A DNA stretch of 48,539 nucleotides from JBFWMG01 sp050251715 (lineage in GTDB: Bacteria; Desulfobacterota; Desulfovibrionia; Desulfovibrionales; Desulfovibrionaceae). The DNA is taken from NCBI GenBank assembly GCA_050251715.1, contig JBFWMG010000030.1, positions 1 through 48,539 on the forward strand, given 5' to 3'. The notes beneath the pieces were generated by a model that was not told the DNA's origin, made no database searches, and saw only the letters and a list, made by a program, of their open reading frames with translations. A program made the position numbers and the translations under genes. Shown here piece after piece: positions 1 through 7,180 of the stretch (positions are counted from its first letter, which is position 1; every line of letters begins with the position of its first letter).

Positions 1-1
1 C

Positions 2-331
2 TTCCCCGACGCCATCGCCCTGTCCGCCGCCACCGGCTCCGGCCACGACACCCTCGCCGCCCGCAACATCGCCGCCATCGACTGGGAGGGGAGCGTGCGC
101 GGGGACAAAGAATACGAATCTGGGGGAAGGGGCGGGAAGAGGGAAACCTTTTTCGGCGAAAAAAGGTTTCCCTCTTCCCGCCCCTTCCCCCAGACCCCCA
201 TCCCCACCCATCACCCTTCCAAAAACTGCTGGTTGGGGGTGGAGGATGGCGAATCGGCAGGCCGCGTCGCCCCCGCGCGGGGTGGGGGGAGAAAAAGTGG
301 GAAGAGGAGATGGGGTGGAGCGGGGGCATGA
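2..331 (+). CDS. C-terminal fragment of a GTPase-like protein (left edge)
   Basis: The open frame enters from the left edge. Its first 30 or so residues are protein-like and contain SAATGSG, which resembles the G5 loop of TRAFAC GTPases. An HflX-like protein is possible but cannot be proven from so short a piece. From about residue 40 the frame runs through the palindromic repeat at 119-240, so the predicted C-terminus (low-complexity Gly/Arg-rich) is repeat-derived. It ends at a TGA at 329-331. Either the native stop was lost when the repeat arrived, or the true frame differs near the end. Confidence 0.4.
   Translation, partial: FPDAIALSAATGSGHDTLAARNIAAIDWEGSVRGDKEYESGGRGGKRETFFGEKRFPSSRPFPQTPIPTHHPSKNCWLGVEDGESAGRVAPARGGGRKSGKRRWGGAGA
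119..240. repeat. Palindromic intergenic repeat, copy 1 (35-bp perfect hairpin plus conserved tail)
   Basis: Arms 119-153 and 160-194 are perfectly complementary over 35 bp around a 6-nt loop. They are followed by a pyrimidine-rich segment and the motif AAAAACTGCTGGTTGGGG near 221-238. A second copy lies at 14749-14880. The outer stem (CTGGGGGAAGG and its complement) and the tail are shared. The inner stem differs in sequence but is still perfectly paired. There is no U-tract after the stem, so a simple intrinsic terminator is not supported; a REP/MITE-like dispersed element is more likely. Confidence 0.8.
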
Positions 332-382
332 GGGTGGAAGTACAGAAGCGCGATCAAGCAGTATACCGGGCAGGGGGATGCC

Positions 383-828
383 GTGCTGCGGGTATTGTTG
401 TTCTTGATTTTGTTCTTGCCGACAACAGGTTCGGCGCAGGAGACGTACGATCTCTCGTGCGGCACGGTCGGCACGATGCACATATCCCGCGTGGCCGTGC
501 CTGATGATTGGGATTTCGCGTCCCATGGCGGGCATGTCCGCTTTCTCGGCTTCACGCTGAAGGATGCGGCCGTGGCGCCGTATACCGCCCTGCGCCGGGC
601 CGCGCCCATGACGCACACCACGCCAAGGGCGGCATGGTTTCCAAGAAGGACATCCTTCTCACAACCAATGGCCGTCCCTTGCGCGGCGATATCCCCGCCT
701 TGACGACCTTTGCCAACGAGGGCGTCACCGTCGTGTTCCTCCGTACCGTGGACGCCTTTGTCGCCGCACGCGCCGTCTGCCTCGAACTGGTGCCGGACAG
801 GGAGATCTTTCACGGCCAATGGCGGTGA
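383..828 (+). pseudogene. Small exported protein with a frameshift
   Basis: A GTG at 383 follows the purine stretch AGGGGG and opens a frame with a clear signal peptide (hydrophobic h-region, cleavage about residue 18-19, after SAQ or nearby). This frame looks protein-like to about position 600 and then becomes Pro/Thr-rich. From about 610 the frame 1 nt away looks native (...AKGGMVSKKDILLTTNG...VFLRTVDAFV...) and stops at 828. One indel between about 590 and 630 would join the two halves into a protein of about 148 residues. The family is not recognised. It is either a recent pseudogene or a sequencing error. A hairpin follows 26 nt after the stop. Confidence 0.55.
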
Positions 829-854
829 CGCCGCCCCTCGCAGGGGGACGATGA

Positions 855-890
855 CAGGACGCGCTTTCCGGCGGCGGGAAGCGCGTCCTG
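855..890. terminator. Hairpin after the frameshifted exported-protein gene
   Basis: Arms 855-869 and 876-890 pair over 15 bp with one G-U and a 6-nt loop. No T-run follows. Its position just after the stop at 828 suggests a transcript end. Confidence 0.5.
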
Positions 891-1067
891 CCATCGTGTG
901 GCCCAGGCGTGGCGGGCCGGACGCGCCGCCAAGGCCGGGTCAGGCAAGGTTCAGGCAAAGATGCTGGCTGGGATGCAGGCGGTGCTGCGGCGGGGCAGGG
1001 AGCGGGTGCCATGTGCAACCGGGAACAGGGTTGACACGTCCATCCCCGGCCCATGGCGTCGCCTCGC

Positions 1068-1104
1068 CCCAAATAGAAAGGGGCCGCCCTGGCTGGGCGG
1101 CCCC
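1068..1104 (-). terminator. Intrinsic terminator of the ncRNA
   Basis: The 10-bp stem GGGGCCGCCC/GGGCGGCCCC (1080-1089 with 1095-1104, 5-nt loop) is followed on the minus strand by TTTCTATTT. Confidence 0.7.
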
Positions 1105-1355
1105 CAAAGAGACCTGAATGCGTGTTAAAGCGTTTCCGGAAAACTGTTACTCTCGGTTAATGGATAGATGTTCCGGATGACCCGGTGCGTTCCTGTACTG
1201 TCTAGGAACCTCTTTGCGTTCTCTGCCTCACCAATGGCAATTCGACTTGCCGATATGGGTATTGAACACAACCGTTACGCTACCCTCCGATGTACTGCGA
1301 TGTTTCCTGACACAAAAACTTCGGAAACGGTACTTACGACTCCTATGCATAGGTT
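1068..1355 (-). ncRNA. Structured non-coding RNA of about 285 nt, family unknown
   Basis: On the minus strand a strong sigma-70 promoter (1362-1390) leads into an AT-richer, non-coding stretch. It ends at a G+C hairpin (1104-1080) followed by TTTCTATTT. The predicted RNA has a long-range 8-bp helix (1322-1329 with 1131-1138), 5-6-bp local hairpins at 1236-1251, 1257-1285 and 1189-1209, and a small one at 1173-1185. A 12-nt palindrome (1342-1353) sits at the predicted 5' end. No convincing ORF exists on either strand. I see no tmRNA, RNase P or SRP signature. A 6S-like RNA is possible in size and in having a closing stem, but the conserved features were not recognised. The base composition contrasts sharply with the GC-rich flanks. 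Confidence 0.65.
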
Positions 1356-1361
1356 GATTAC

Positions 1362-1390
1362 AAGATAAGATTATTACGCTTCTGTGTCAA
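1362..1390 (-). promoter_or_regulatory. Sigma-70 promoter of the ncRNA
   Basis: The minus strand reads TTGACA (1390-1385), a 17-nt spacer, then TATCTT (1367-1362). The -35 is perfect and the -10 matches at 4 of 6 positions. The predicted start is near 1355. Confidence 0.75.
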
Positions 1391-1627
1391 GGCGGTAGCG
1401 CATTTTTTTATTATTTGTGCATGTTCAACAGTTCCGATGAGATGTGCGCCACATTGCCGTGCCTTCCCGTCTCTTTTCGTTACAGCGGACAGGGCGTTGT
1501 CCCGCCGCGCGCCTTGGGCCATGCGCCAAAGGGCCGCACGTACCCCGTCGCATGGCCCGTGGGCGGGGCGATGCGAGGGGCGTGTGGCCAGGAATGGGCG
1601 GCGGGACGGGTGCGGCGCGCCAGGGCG
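1391..1627. other. Gap between ncRNA promoter and transglutaminase gene
   Basis: The sequence is AT-rich directly upstream of the -35 (1400-1435) and GC-rich after that. No gene, clear terminator or repeat is seen. Confidence 0.4.
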
Positions 1628-3958
1628 TCAGTCTTGCGGCAGATCCAGGGGGCCGACGAGCGTGTTGGTCTCGCCGGGAAGCAACGCGAACGGCCGCACG
1701 CGCACATAGGCCTCGCCCGTGGCGTTGCGCGTGCCCGCAATGAGGAAATAGGAACCTGATGGGAAGGAAAGCTGGAAGGTGCTGGTCGTGGCGTCATACG
1801 CGCCGCGCAATCCCGCATCCGGTTCGAGCTGCCGGAAATAGCCCAGCGAGGGAGCCGAGGCGGTGGTCACGAAAGACGAGAGGGCGAATTGGCGGAAGTA
1901 TTCCGCCGCGTCGGGCGCAAGGGGCGCGCCGTCGCGGGTGCATTGCAGGTTCAACGTCGCCCAGGGGGCGTAGTAGCGCTCCGACGCGGGGGTGGCGGCC
2001 TTGTTGTCCAGGCACTCGGGACGGGCGGGGAACAGGGGGGACCACTGCGCGCCGTCAAAATATTCCACCCACCCCCACGGCTCGACGTAGCGGGCCGGAA
2101 TGCCAAGGCTGCGCAGGATGCCGACGCTGGCCACGGCCCGGTCCTGGTCGGTGGCCACATGGCCGCTGCGCACGGCCTGGTCGGGGGTGAGCACAGGGCT
2201 CAACACGCCGGATGGGGCGGGGCGCAGGTGCTTGACGTAGGCATTGACCCGCCAGACCGTGTCCGCGAGGTCGGCCCCGATCCAGGAGGCGGCCTGCTCG
2301 CGCAGGCTGGACCGGTAGCTGGCGTAGGGTTCTTCCTTGCTGATGCGGTTGGCGAGCACGAAGGAGGTGAACGTGTCGTCGTCGTAGGCAAGCCCCCAGA
2401 GGGCGCGGGCGTGCTCGCGGGCCGCCAGGGCCAGGGCGGGTTCGGTGCGCAGTCCCGCGGCGGAGCAGGCGGCGCGGTCCTTGGGGGAGAGGGTGGCCAG
2501 ATAATCGATCAACGTTTGCCGCAGCGGCGCGGGAATCATGTCCACGAGCGTGGCGACCATGTCGCCGTTCTCGCCCGCGTCCTTCAGGATGGCGGCAAGC
2601 CGGGCATCGCCGGACGTGGCGTTGCCGGATGCGGCCAGATAGTTGCTCGCCGAGCGGAGCATGGAGTTGAACCGTTCCGTGCGTTGCGCGGCCCGGGCCG
2701 CCTTGTCCGCTTCAAAGGCGTCGCGTTCGGCGGCGGCAAGGGGCGGCAGCGGCGCGGCGGGCAGCTTGCCGCCAAAGCGCATCCAGAATCCGGCTGGCAT
2801 GGGTTCTTCGTGCGCCAGATCGAGCGTCACCGGGGCGGGGCGGTCGGCGTCGCCATCGCGCGGCGGCGTGATGGTGGCCAGGGCCGCCGCGCGCCGGTGG
2901 CCCAGCACCGTTGTGAGCAGCACGGTGCCCTTGCCCAGCATGACCATGCCTTCGCCCGCACCGTCGCACTGGATGCGCAGCGCGGGCCGGAATCCCGCAT
3001 AATTATAGATGGAGGCCAGCACCACCACGTTGGGCACGGGCACGCCGTTGCGCCCCACCACGCGCACGCGCAGCGGGTGGACCGGCGCGTATGAGGCCGT
3101 GGTGTTGAGCACCGTGTAGCCGCGTCCCTGGCGCAATACCGGCTCGGGCGCGTCCGGGGCGTCGCCGTACACCGTGGCCGTGGTCACCAGGACGTTGCGC
3201 ACGTTTTCCGAAAACCACGCGTCGTCCAGCCGGGGGCCGGGGTTGGCCGGGTCGATGTAGTGCCACGTCCCGTTGATCCACACCTCGGCCCAGGCGTGGT
3301 TGTCGTCCGCGAACTGCCAGGCAGGGGTGTCGGCCTTGCGCACGGGAATGCCCACGCTGCGCGCCGCGGCCGCGAACAGGATGACGGCCTCCTCGCAGCG
3401 CGCCTGGCCCCGCCGGAGCGAGGTCATGACCCCCTGGTCACGGCGCGATGTGGGCACATAGGCCACGTGCTCCAGGCACCACAGGGCGATTTCCTGCGCG
3501 GCGGCGGCCATGTCGGTGATGCCGTCCAGGCGCGGCGCGAGCGTCTTGAAGAAGTGCAGGCGGTGCGGCTGGAACGGCTCCTGGCTGGTGCGGTGGGGCA
3601 GGACGTAGTGCAGGAAGATGTCCCAGGGCACGTCACGGCCCCAGGGAAAGGCGTCGCGGGCGGCAAAGGCCTGGTCCACGGTTTCGCGCAGGTCCGCCTC
3701 GCGCATGGACGCCGCGTCGGCAAGGGGCAGGCCCGCCAGCAGAAACCGGGCGGCCTGGCCCTTTTCCGAGGCCGGATCGTAGGCTTCGAGAAAACGGCGC
3801 AGGGCGTCGGCGTTGGCTCCGGCAAGGGTGATGGCCGCCGTTGCGTCGGCGGCCAGGGGGCGGCGGGCGGCGAACCGTTCCGGCGCGCGGGCGCAGGCGC
3901 ACAGCAGCACGGCCACAAGCGGCAGCGCGAGCCACGGTCGCAGGCGGTTACCGCACAT
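1628..3958 (-). CDS. Transglutaminase-like domain lipoprotein with a second, degenerate domain
   Basis: The protein has 776 residues. I start it at the ATG at 3958, which overlaps the VanZ-like gene by 11 nt and gives a lipoprotein signal with lipobox LCAC (Cys22); the longer frame to 4003 would bury the signal. A transglutaminase-like core is visible with candidate triad Cys188 (QARCEEA), His221 (DNHAWAEV) and Asp236 (YIDPA). Residues 602-645 look like a second copy (LRSLGIPARYVEPWGWVEYFDG) with the Cys replaced by Asp and no equivalent His, so it is probably inactive. The protein is probably anchored on the periplasmic side. Substrate is unknown; peptide cleavage or crosslinking at the envelope is plausible. 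It is translationally coupled to the VanZ-like gene. Confidence 0.85.
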   Translation of the reverse strand: MCGNRLRPWLALPLVAVLLCACARAPERFAARRPLAADATAAITLAGANADALRRFLEAYDPASEKGQAARFLLAGLPLADAASMREADLRETVDQAFAARDAFPWGRDVPWDIFLHYVLPHRTSQEPFQPHRLHFFKTLAPRLDGITDMAAAAQEIALWCLEHVAYVPTSRRDQGVMTSLRRGQARCEEAVILFAAAARSVGIPVRKADTPAWQFADDNHAWAEVWINGTWHYIDPANPGPRLDDAWFSENVRNVLVTTATVYGDAPDAPEPVLRQGRGYTVLNTTASYAPVHPLRVRVVGRNGVPVPNVVVLASIYNYAGFRPALRIQCDGAGEGMVMLGKGTVLLTTVLGHRRAAALATITPPRDGDADRPAPVTLDLAHEEPMPAGFWMRFGGKLPAAPLPPLAAAERDAFEADKAARAAQRTERFNSMLRSASNYLAASGNATSGDARLAAILKDAGENGDMVATLVDMIPAPLRQTLIDYLATLSPKDRAACSAAGLRTEPALALAAREHARALWGLAYDDDTFTSFVLANRISKEEPYASYRSSLREQAASWIGADLADTVWRVNAYVKHLRPAPSGVLSPVLTPDQAVRSGHVATDQDRAVASVGILRSLGIPARYVEPWGWVEYFDGAQWSPLFPARPECLDNKAATPASERYYAPWATLNLQCTRDGAPLAPDAAEYFRQFALSSFVTTASAPSLGYFRQLEPDAGLRGAYDATTSTFQLSFPSGSYFLIAGTRNATGEAYVRVRPFALLPGETNTLVGPLDLPQD

Positions 3959-4361
3959 GGGCCGGTGCGGCGTCCCGAGCCAGGACCAGGCGCCGCAGGG
4001 CAATGCCCACCACGGTGCCGAGCAGGCAGCCGGAGATGTTGGCGATGAGGTCGGAGAGGGAGAAAAAGCGGTTGGGGATGTGGATCTGTCCCAGTTCCGA
4101 GGCCAGGGCCAGCAGCAGTGTCACGGCGGTGACCGTGGTCAGCAGCCAACCGGCGTGGAAGGCGAGTCCGGCCAGAAAAGCCATGCAGAGAAACGCGCCG
4201 AAGTGGATGGCCACGTCAAGGGTGACGGCGCCCACAAGGGCGCGCTTGAGAAACGGCATGCCCACCGGTGCGAAGGACGCCGCCGTATACAGGCAGACGC
4301 TTGCGATCCAGGCCCACATGAAGCCCGGGTGTATGGCGGGAAGAGGGGTGTTGGCGTTCAC
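3948..4361 (-). CDS. VanZ-like membrane protein
   Basis: The protein has 137 residues with about four hydrophobic segments. It carries the VanZ-like signature of a helix containing HFGAF followed later by ELGQIHIPNRFFSLSDLIANISGCLLG. In VanZ-type proteins the acidic/Asn pattern ExxQ...R..S..D...N..G is typical. Teicoplanin resistance is known only for a few members, so the role here is open. The stop codon overlaps the start of the downstream transglutaminase lipoprotein, suggesting one transcript and a shared envelope function. Confidence 0.85.
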   Translation of the reverse strand: MNANTPLPAIHPGFMWAWIASVCLYTAASFAPVGMPFLKRALVGAVTLDVAIHFGAFLCMAFLAGLAFHAGWLLTTVTAVTLLLALASELGQIHIPNRFFSLSDLIANISGCLLGTVVGIALRRLVLARDAAPAHVR

Positions 4362-4397
4362 GGTGCACCGGTGGCGGGTTGGGAGGGAGGTAGCGGG

Positions 4398-4586
4398 CTA
4401 CCTGTTCCTTTCCCGTTTCTTTTCCAGTGTCAGGCCCGCGAAAAAGCCGCCGACCATGCCCCAGGCAACGCTTCTGCCCATGTCCAGTCCGAACAGCCCG
4501 GCAAAGACGCCCAGGGACGCGCCGAGCAGAATGCCGCGAACCAGATAGTTTGGCGGGTCTTTTGGTGTGTGTTTTTCGTTGGTCAT
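4398..4586 (-). CDS. Small glycine-zipper-like membrane protein (62 aa)
   Basis: I choose the start at 4586 (MTNEKHTPK). The upstream extension is Arg/Pro-rich and not native-looking. Residues 15-54 are hydrophobic with regularly spaced Gly (GILLGASLGVFAGLFG, GMVGGFFAGL) and a basic end (EKKRERNR). This suggests two short membrane helices packed through glycines. It lies 36 nt upstream of the VanZ-like gene and probably shares its transcript. No family is recognised. Confidence 0.6.
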   Translation of the reverse strand: MTNEKHTPKDPPNYLVRGILLGASLGVFAGLFGLDMGRSVAWGMVGGFFAGLTLEKKRERNR

Positions 4587-4717
4587 GCGGGGGGAACGAT
4601 ACGTTGGCGGTTGCGCGTCTGTCAACACGCAAGCGCGGGAGGGCGTGCCCCGGTGGGGGCAGTGGGCGACGCGGCCTCTTTCCGTAGGGGGAGCGATTGC
4701 CCGTCTCAGGGGGGATA

Positions 4718-4758
4718 GCACAGGTACGGCGCGCCCAATAGGCGCGCCGTACCTGTGC
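4718..4758. terminator. 18-bp perfect hairpin, probable terminator of the DUF4405 gene
   Basis: Arms 4718-4735 and 4741-4758 are perfectly complementary around a 5-nt loop, 11 nt downstream of the stop of the minus-strand gene at 4770. No U-run follows on either strand. It contains GGCGCGCC twice. Confidence 0.6.
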
Positions 4759-4769
4759 AACACAGCCCG

Positions 4770-5600
4770 TTAGCGGGCCGTGGCCGCCCGTTGGAGAACC
4801 GTAAACACCGCCGTGGGGTCGACGCCCGCGTCCGCCGCGATCTCCTTGACGGTCTGCTCCACCCGGGCGGTCATGCCCGCAGCCTTGAGCGCGCGCACCA
4901 TGTCGGGCGGATGCAGGGAGTATTCGCTGCACACGTCGGCCAGGGTGCGCCGCCCGAAGCCGGGCGGCGGCGCATCGGGAAAGGCCGCGGCCCCAGGCGC
5001 GGGGGCGGGCTGCGCGGCGGTGATGGCCTCATACACGGCCTTGGGGGTTATGCCGTTGCGCTGGGCAATGGCCAGCATGGTGTCCTGTGCGCCTTCCGTG
5101 CGTATCCCGGCCTTGTCCAGGGCGGCCAGGGCCACGTCCAGGTCCAGGGCCATGCGCTTGGCGAATGTCTGCATCGTGGACAATTCCGCATGGCCGTAAG
5201 GTGGTTCGCCGTAGGTGGCCGCCGCGTTGTCCTTGAAGGACTCGCCGAGATGCAGCACCCAGGAGAAGGGGGGGGCCATGAGGAGCGTGCCGGCCACGGT
5301 CATGGCGGTCAGCGCCATGGCGATGGTTCCGGCAGGGGTGAAGACGCGCAATGCCCGCGCCCTGTTTTTCAGATAGAGCACAATGGGTTTCCAATTGTAC
5401 CAAAGGTGCAGGCAGATGGCGATGAGGAACAGGACACCGATGGTGACGTGCACATCCCCCCATTGGCCCTTGGTCATGCCCCACAGTTTCCAATCGGACC
5501 AATAGGCGACCCGGCCCTCGGGAACGATGTAGAGCACAACGCTGGTGAGGGTCAGCACCAGGAAGGAGCATAAGGCCGTGAGGGATGTGATCTTGCGCAT
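4770..5600 (-). CDS. DUF4405-type cytochrome-b-like membrane protein
   Basis: The protein has 276 residues. Residues 1-110 carry three hydrophobic helices with a His pair in VHVTIGVLFLIAICLHLWYNW, the DUF4405 pattern thought to resemble diheme cytochrome b modules. A fourth helix follows near 92-115. The remaining 150 residues are soluble and contain two or three repeats of a helix-turn-helix-like unit (GIRTEGAQDTMLAIAQRNGITPKAVYEAI; TARVEQTVKEIAADAGVDPTAVFTVL). An electron-transfer or sensing role is possible. It lies between two hairpins and is probably its own transcription unit. Confidence 0.7.
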   Translation of the reverse strand: MRKITSLTALCSFLVLTLTSVVLYIVPEGRVAYWSDWKLWGMTKGQWGDVHVTIGVLFLIAICLHLWYNWKPIVLYLKNRARALRVFTPAGTIAMALTAMTVAGTLLMAPPFSWVLHLGESFKDNAAATYGEPPYGHAELSTMQTFAKRMALDLDVALAALDKAGIRTEGAQDTMLAIAQRNGITPKAVYEAITAAQPAPAPGAAAFPDAPPPGFGRRTLADVCSEYSLHPPDMVRALKAAGMTARVEQTVKEIAADAGVDPTAVFTVLQRAATAR

Positions 5601-5677
5601 GGTGTACCTCGAAGGATGTGCCGCGTGGGTCGTGGCGCGGTTGAAATGATTGTCCCTCTTTCCATGCGGTAAATAGG

Positions 5678-5718
5678 GATAAAGGGCAAGGCGGAGGGAG
5701 ATCGCCTTGCCCTTTATC
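5678..5718 (-). terminator. Terminator of the Cys-repeat periplasmic protein gene
   Basis: A 16-bp perfect stem (5678-5693 with 5703-5718, 9-nt loop) lies 27 nt after the stop at 5745. On the minus strand it is followed by the T-rich CCCTATTTA. The two arms end in AT pairs. Confidence 0.7.
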
Positions 5719-5744
5719 GAGGGGCAGGAGGAGAGGAAGGATAG

Positions 5745-6305
5745 TTAGTTGTTGTAGCCGCACGGGCCGTAGCCCTGGCCGCCGCACGGGCCGTAGCCCT
5801 GGCCGCCGCACGGGCCGTAGCCCTGGCCGCCGCAGGGGGCGTAACCCTGGCCGCGACAGGGCGCGTAGCCCTGGCCGCCACAGGGGCCATAACCCTGGCC
5901 GTTGCGGGGACCGTAGCCCTGGCCGCCGCCGATGCCCGGTCCCATGACCACACCCACTTCCTTGGCGAAGCGCAGCTTGAAGGCAATGCGGGCGCTGAAG
6001 ATCTTCGCGCGCAGCTCGTTGATGTCCTTGGCCAGCGCTTCCGCCTTCATGGTGTTGACATCCTTGCTGTCGAGCAGGGTGTCGAGTTCACGTTCCTTGG
6101 TGTATGCCGCTTCCTTCAAGGGCAGGATGGTGGCGCGGTACTCCTCGACAATCGTGTCGGCGGCTTTTTGCTGTTCCTCGGTCAAGGCAGGGGCGTTGCA
6201 GGGCCCGTAGCCGGGTCCACCCCACCGGCCGGCAGCGGCCAGGGAGGCGGTCGTCAGGATGAACAGGCCGGTCAGCAGAACAATGCGTATGTGTTTCCGA
6301 TGCAT
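5745..6305 (-). CDS. Periplasmic ZraP/CpxP-like protein with a Cys-rich GQGYGPCG repeat tail
   Basis: The protein has 186 residues. Residues 1-25 are a signal peptide (cleavage near AAAG). Residues 40-118 form a long helical segment starting LTEEQQKAADTIVEEYRATI, typical of the Spy/CpxP/ZraP periplasmic metal-responsive chaperone group. Residues 128-183 are seven 8-residue units of consensus GQGYGPCG, six carrying Cys; a related unit lies at 31-38 (GPGYGPCN). The tail could bind soft metals or form disulfides. Upstream are a sigma-54 promoter and an enhancer-like palindrome, matching how zraP is controlled by ZraR elsewhere. A histidine kinase lies less than 1 kb away, but no response regulator is in the window. 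Confidence 0.8.
   Translation of the reverse strand: MHRKHIRIVLLTGLFILTTASLAAAGRWGGPGYGPCNAPALTEEQQKAADTIVEEYRATILPLKEAAYTKERELDTLLDSKDVNTMKAEALAKDINELRAKIFSARIAFKLRFAKEVGVVMGPGIGGGQGYGPRNGQGYGPCGGQGYAPCRGQGYAPCGGQGYGPCGGQGYGPCGGQGYGPCGYNN
5757..5924 (-). repeat. 24-bp tandem coding repeats (7 units)
   Basis: Seven near-identical 24-nt units encode GQGYGPCG-type octapeptides. Divergent units (RN, APCR, APCG) lie at the N-terminal side, and the last units are nearly identical at DNA level. This suggests recent expansion from the 3' end. Confidence 0.9.
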
Positions 6306-6350
6306 GCGGGCGCTCCTTGTGTTGTGTGGTCATGCAATGCCCGAACACAT

Positions 6351-6366
6351 AGCACAGGGCGTGCCA
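6351..6366 (-). promoter_or_regulatory. Sigma-54 promoter for the Cys-repeat periplasmic protein
   Basis: The minus strand reads TGGCACGCCCTGTGCT, matching TGGCACG-N4-TTGCW at all but one position. The GG and GC dinucleotides have the required 10-bp separation. The predicted start is near 6340, about 35 nt before the ATG at 6305. The strand reads away from the DUF523 gene. Confidence 0.75.
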
Positions 6367-6440
6367 TGTTTATGCATCCATAGATTCCGGTATGTTGCTG
6401 TATGATGCGCGTTGGACGGCAGGGGGGAAGTGCAATGTCC

Positions 6441-6458
6441 TGCACAAGTTGATGTGCA
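6441..6458. promoter_or_regulatory. Enhancer-like palindrome upstream of the sigma-54 promoter
   Basis: TGCACA-N6-TGTGCA is a perfect inverted repeat centred about 110 bp upstream of the predicted start. That is the usual position for an NtrC-family activator site. Further GTGCA/TGCAC half-sites lie at 6430-6435, 6460-6465 and 6470-6476. Confidence 0.6.
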
Positions 6459-6490
6459 AGGTGCAAGGACGTGCACGTTGCGGCGGTGGC

Positions 6491-6928
6491 TCACGTATCG
6501 GGCAGGGCCACATCCTCTTCCGTATGCACAATAAAACCGTGGGCCAGAAGGAGCGCGGCAAACAGGCCGTGGCCAGGGCGCAGGACGCCTGAAAACGTGC
6601 CGTCGTACACCCTGCCGCGACCGCAGGACGGACTTCTCGCCTTGAGCACGGCGCCGACGCACCCCGCGTCCAGCGCCAGCCGCAAGGCCTCTTCCGCGCC
6701 GCGCGCAAAGGCTTCCGTCACGTCCTGGCCCTGCCGCGTGCGCACGCGGTCTCCGACCAGTTCGGCGGGTGGGCGCGGGGTGGGCAGGCCGCCCAGCTGT
6801 TCGGGGCACACGGGCAGGGCGCGGCCCTGGCGCACCAGTTCGCGTACCGCATCGCACGGGACCGCCGTGCCGTCGTAGCGGCAGGCGACTCCGGCAAGGC
6901 AGGCGCTGACGAGCCAGAGGCGGCTCAT
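6491..6928 (-). CDS. DUF523 family protein
   Basis: The protein has 145 residues and spans the whole family. Conserved cysteine motifs are visible: SACLAGVACRYDG near the N-terminus, PVCPEQLGGLPTPRPPAEL in the middle, and KARSPSCG.GRVYDGTFSG. The family (E. coli YbbK-like group) has no well-established function; the Cys motifs suggest metal or Fe-S binding or thiol chemistry. The start at 6928 is the ATG that puts SACL at residues 8-11, as usual. The 3' end abuts the sigma-54 upstream region, so the palindrome at 6441-6458 lies just outside the gene. Confidence 0.85.
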   Translation of the reverse strand: MSRLWLVSACLAGVACRYDGTAVPCDAVRELVRQGRALPVCPEQLGGLPTPRPPAELVGDRVRTRQGQDVTEAFARGAEEALRLALDAGCVGAVLKARSPSCGRGRVYDGTFSGVLRPGHGLFAALLLAHGFIVHTEEDVALPDT

Positions 6929-6986
6929 GCCGCGCCTCGCGGGCGCATGAGGGATCTGTGGCCTATGAAGAAAAGCGTATGAACGG

Positions 6987-7015
6987 TTGGTCTGCTTGGC
7001 ATGATATTTTATGAT
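6987..7015 (+). promoter_or_regulatory. Candidate promoter for the sensor kinase
   Basis: TTGGTC, a 17-nt spacer and TATGAT lie in an AT-rich stretch about 165 nt before the kinase ATG. Confidence 0.4.
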
Positions 7016-7180
7016 GGCGCAACACTCCCTGGATGGCAAGGATGTGGAGCGGCATCTTGTTGCGGCAATAGCAGAATAACGGTATGGAACACGTGGGGGA
7101 AATACTTTTATCTTGGTGGGGGGCCGTTGCCGGAGTGGTGAAGCAAAGGTGGAGGGGGCAAAGGGAGCGGCGGGAACGGC

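Noticed and set aside
399..450. LPTTG sortase-like motif in the frameshifted exported protein
   Set aside because: It falls in the signal peptide of a Gram-negative protein and is too near the N-terminus; chance match.
1168..1368. 66-codon ORF on the plus strand inside the ncRNA
   Set aside because: No ribosome-binding site or family, and it runs opposite to the RNA supported by promoter and terminator.
5757..5924. Possible CRISPR-like repeats in the Cys-repeat gene
   Set aside because: The 24-bp units are contiguous, in frame and without spacers; they encode an octapeptide.
6995..7012. Sigma-54-like TTGGCATGATATTTTA before the kinase
   Set aside because: No GC at the required -12 position.
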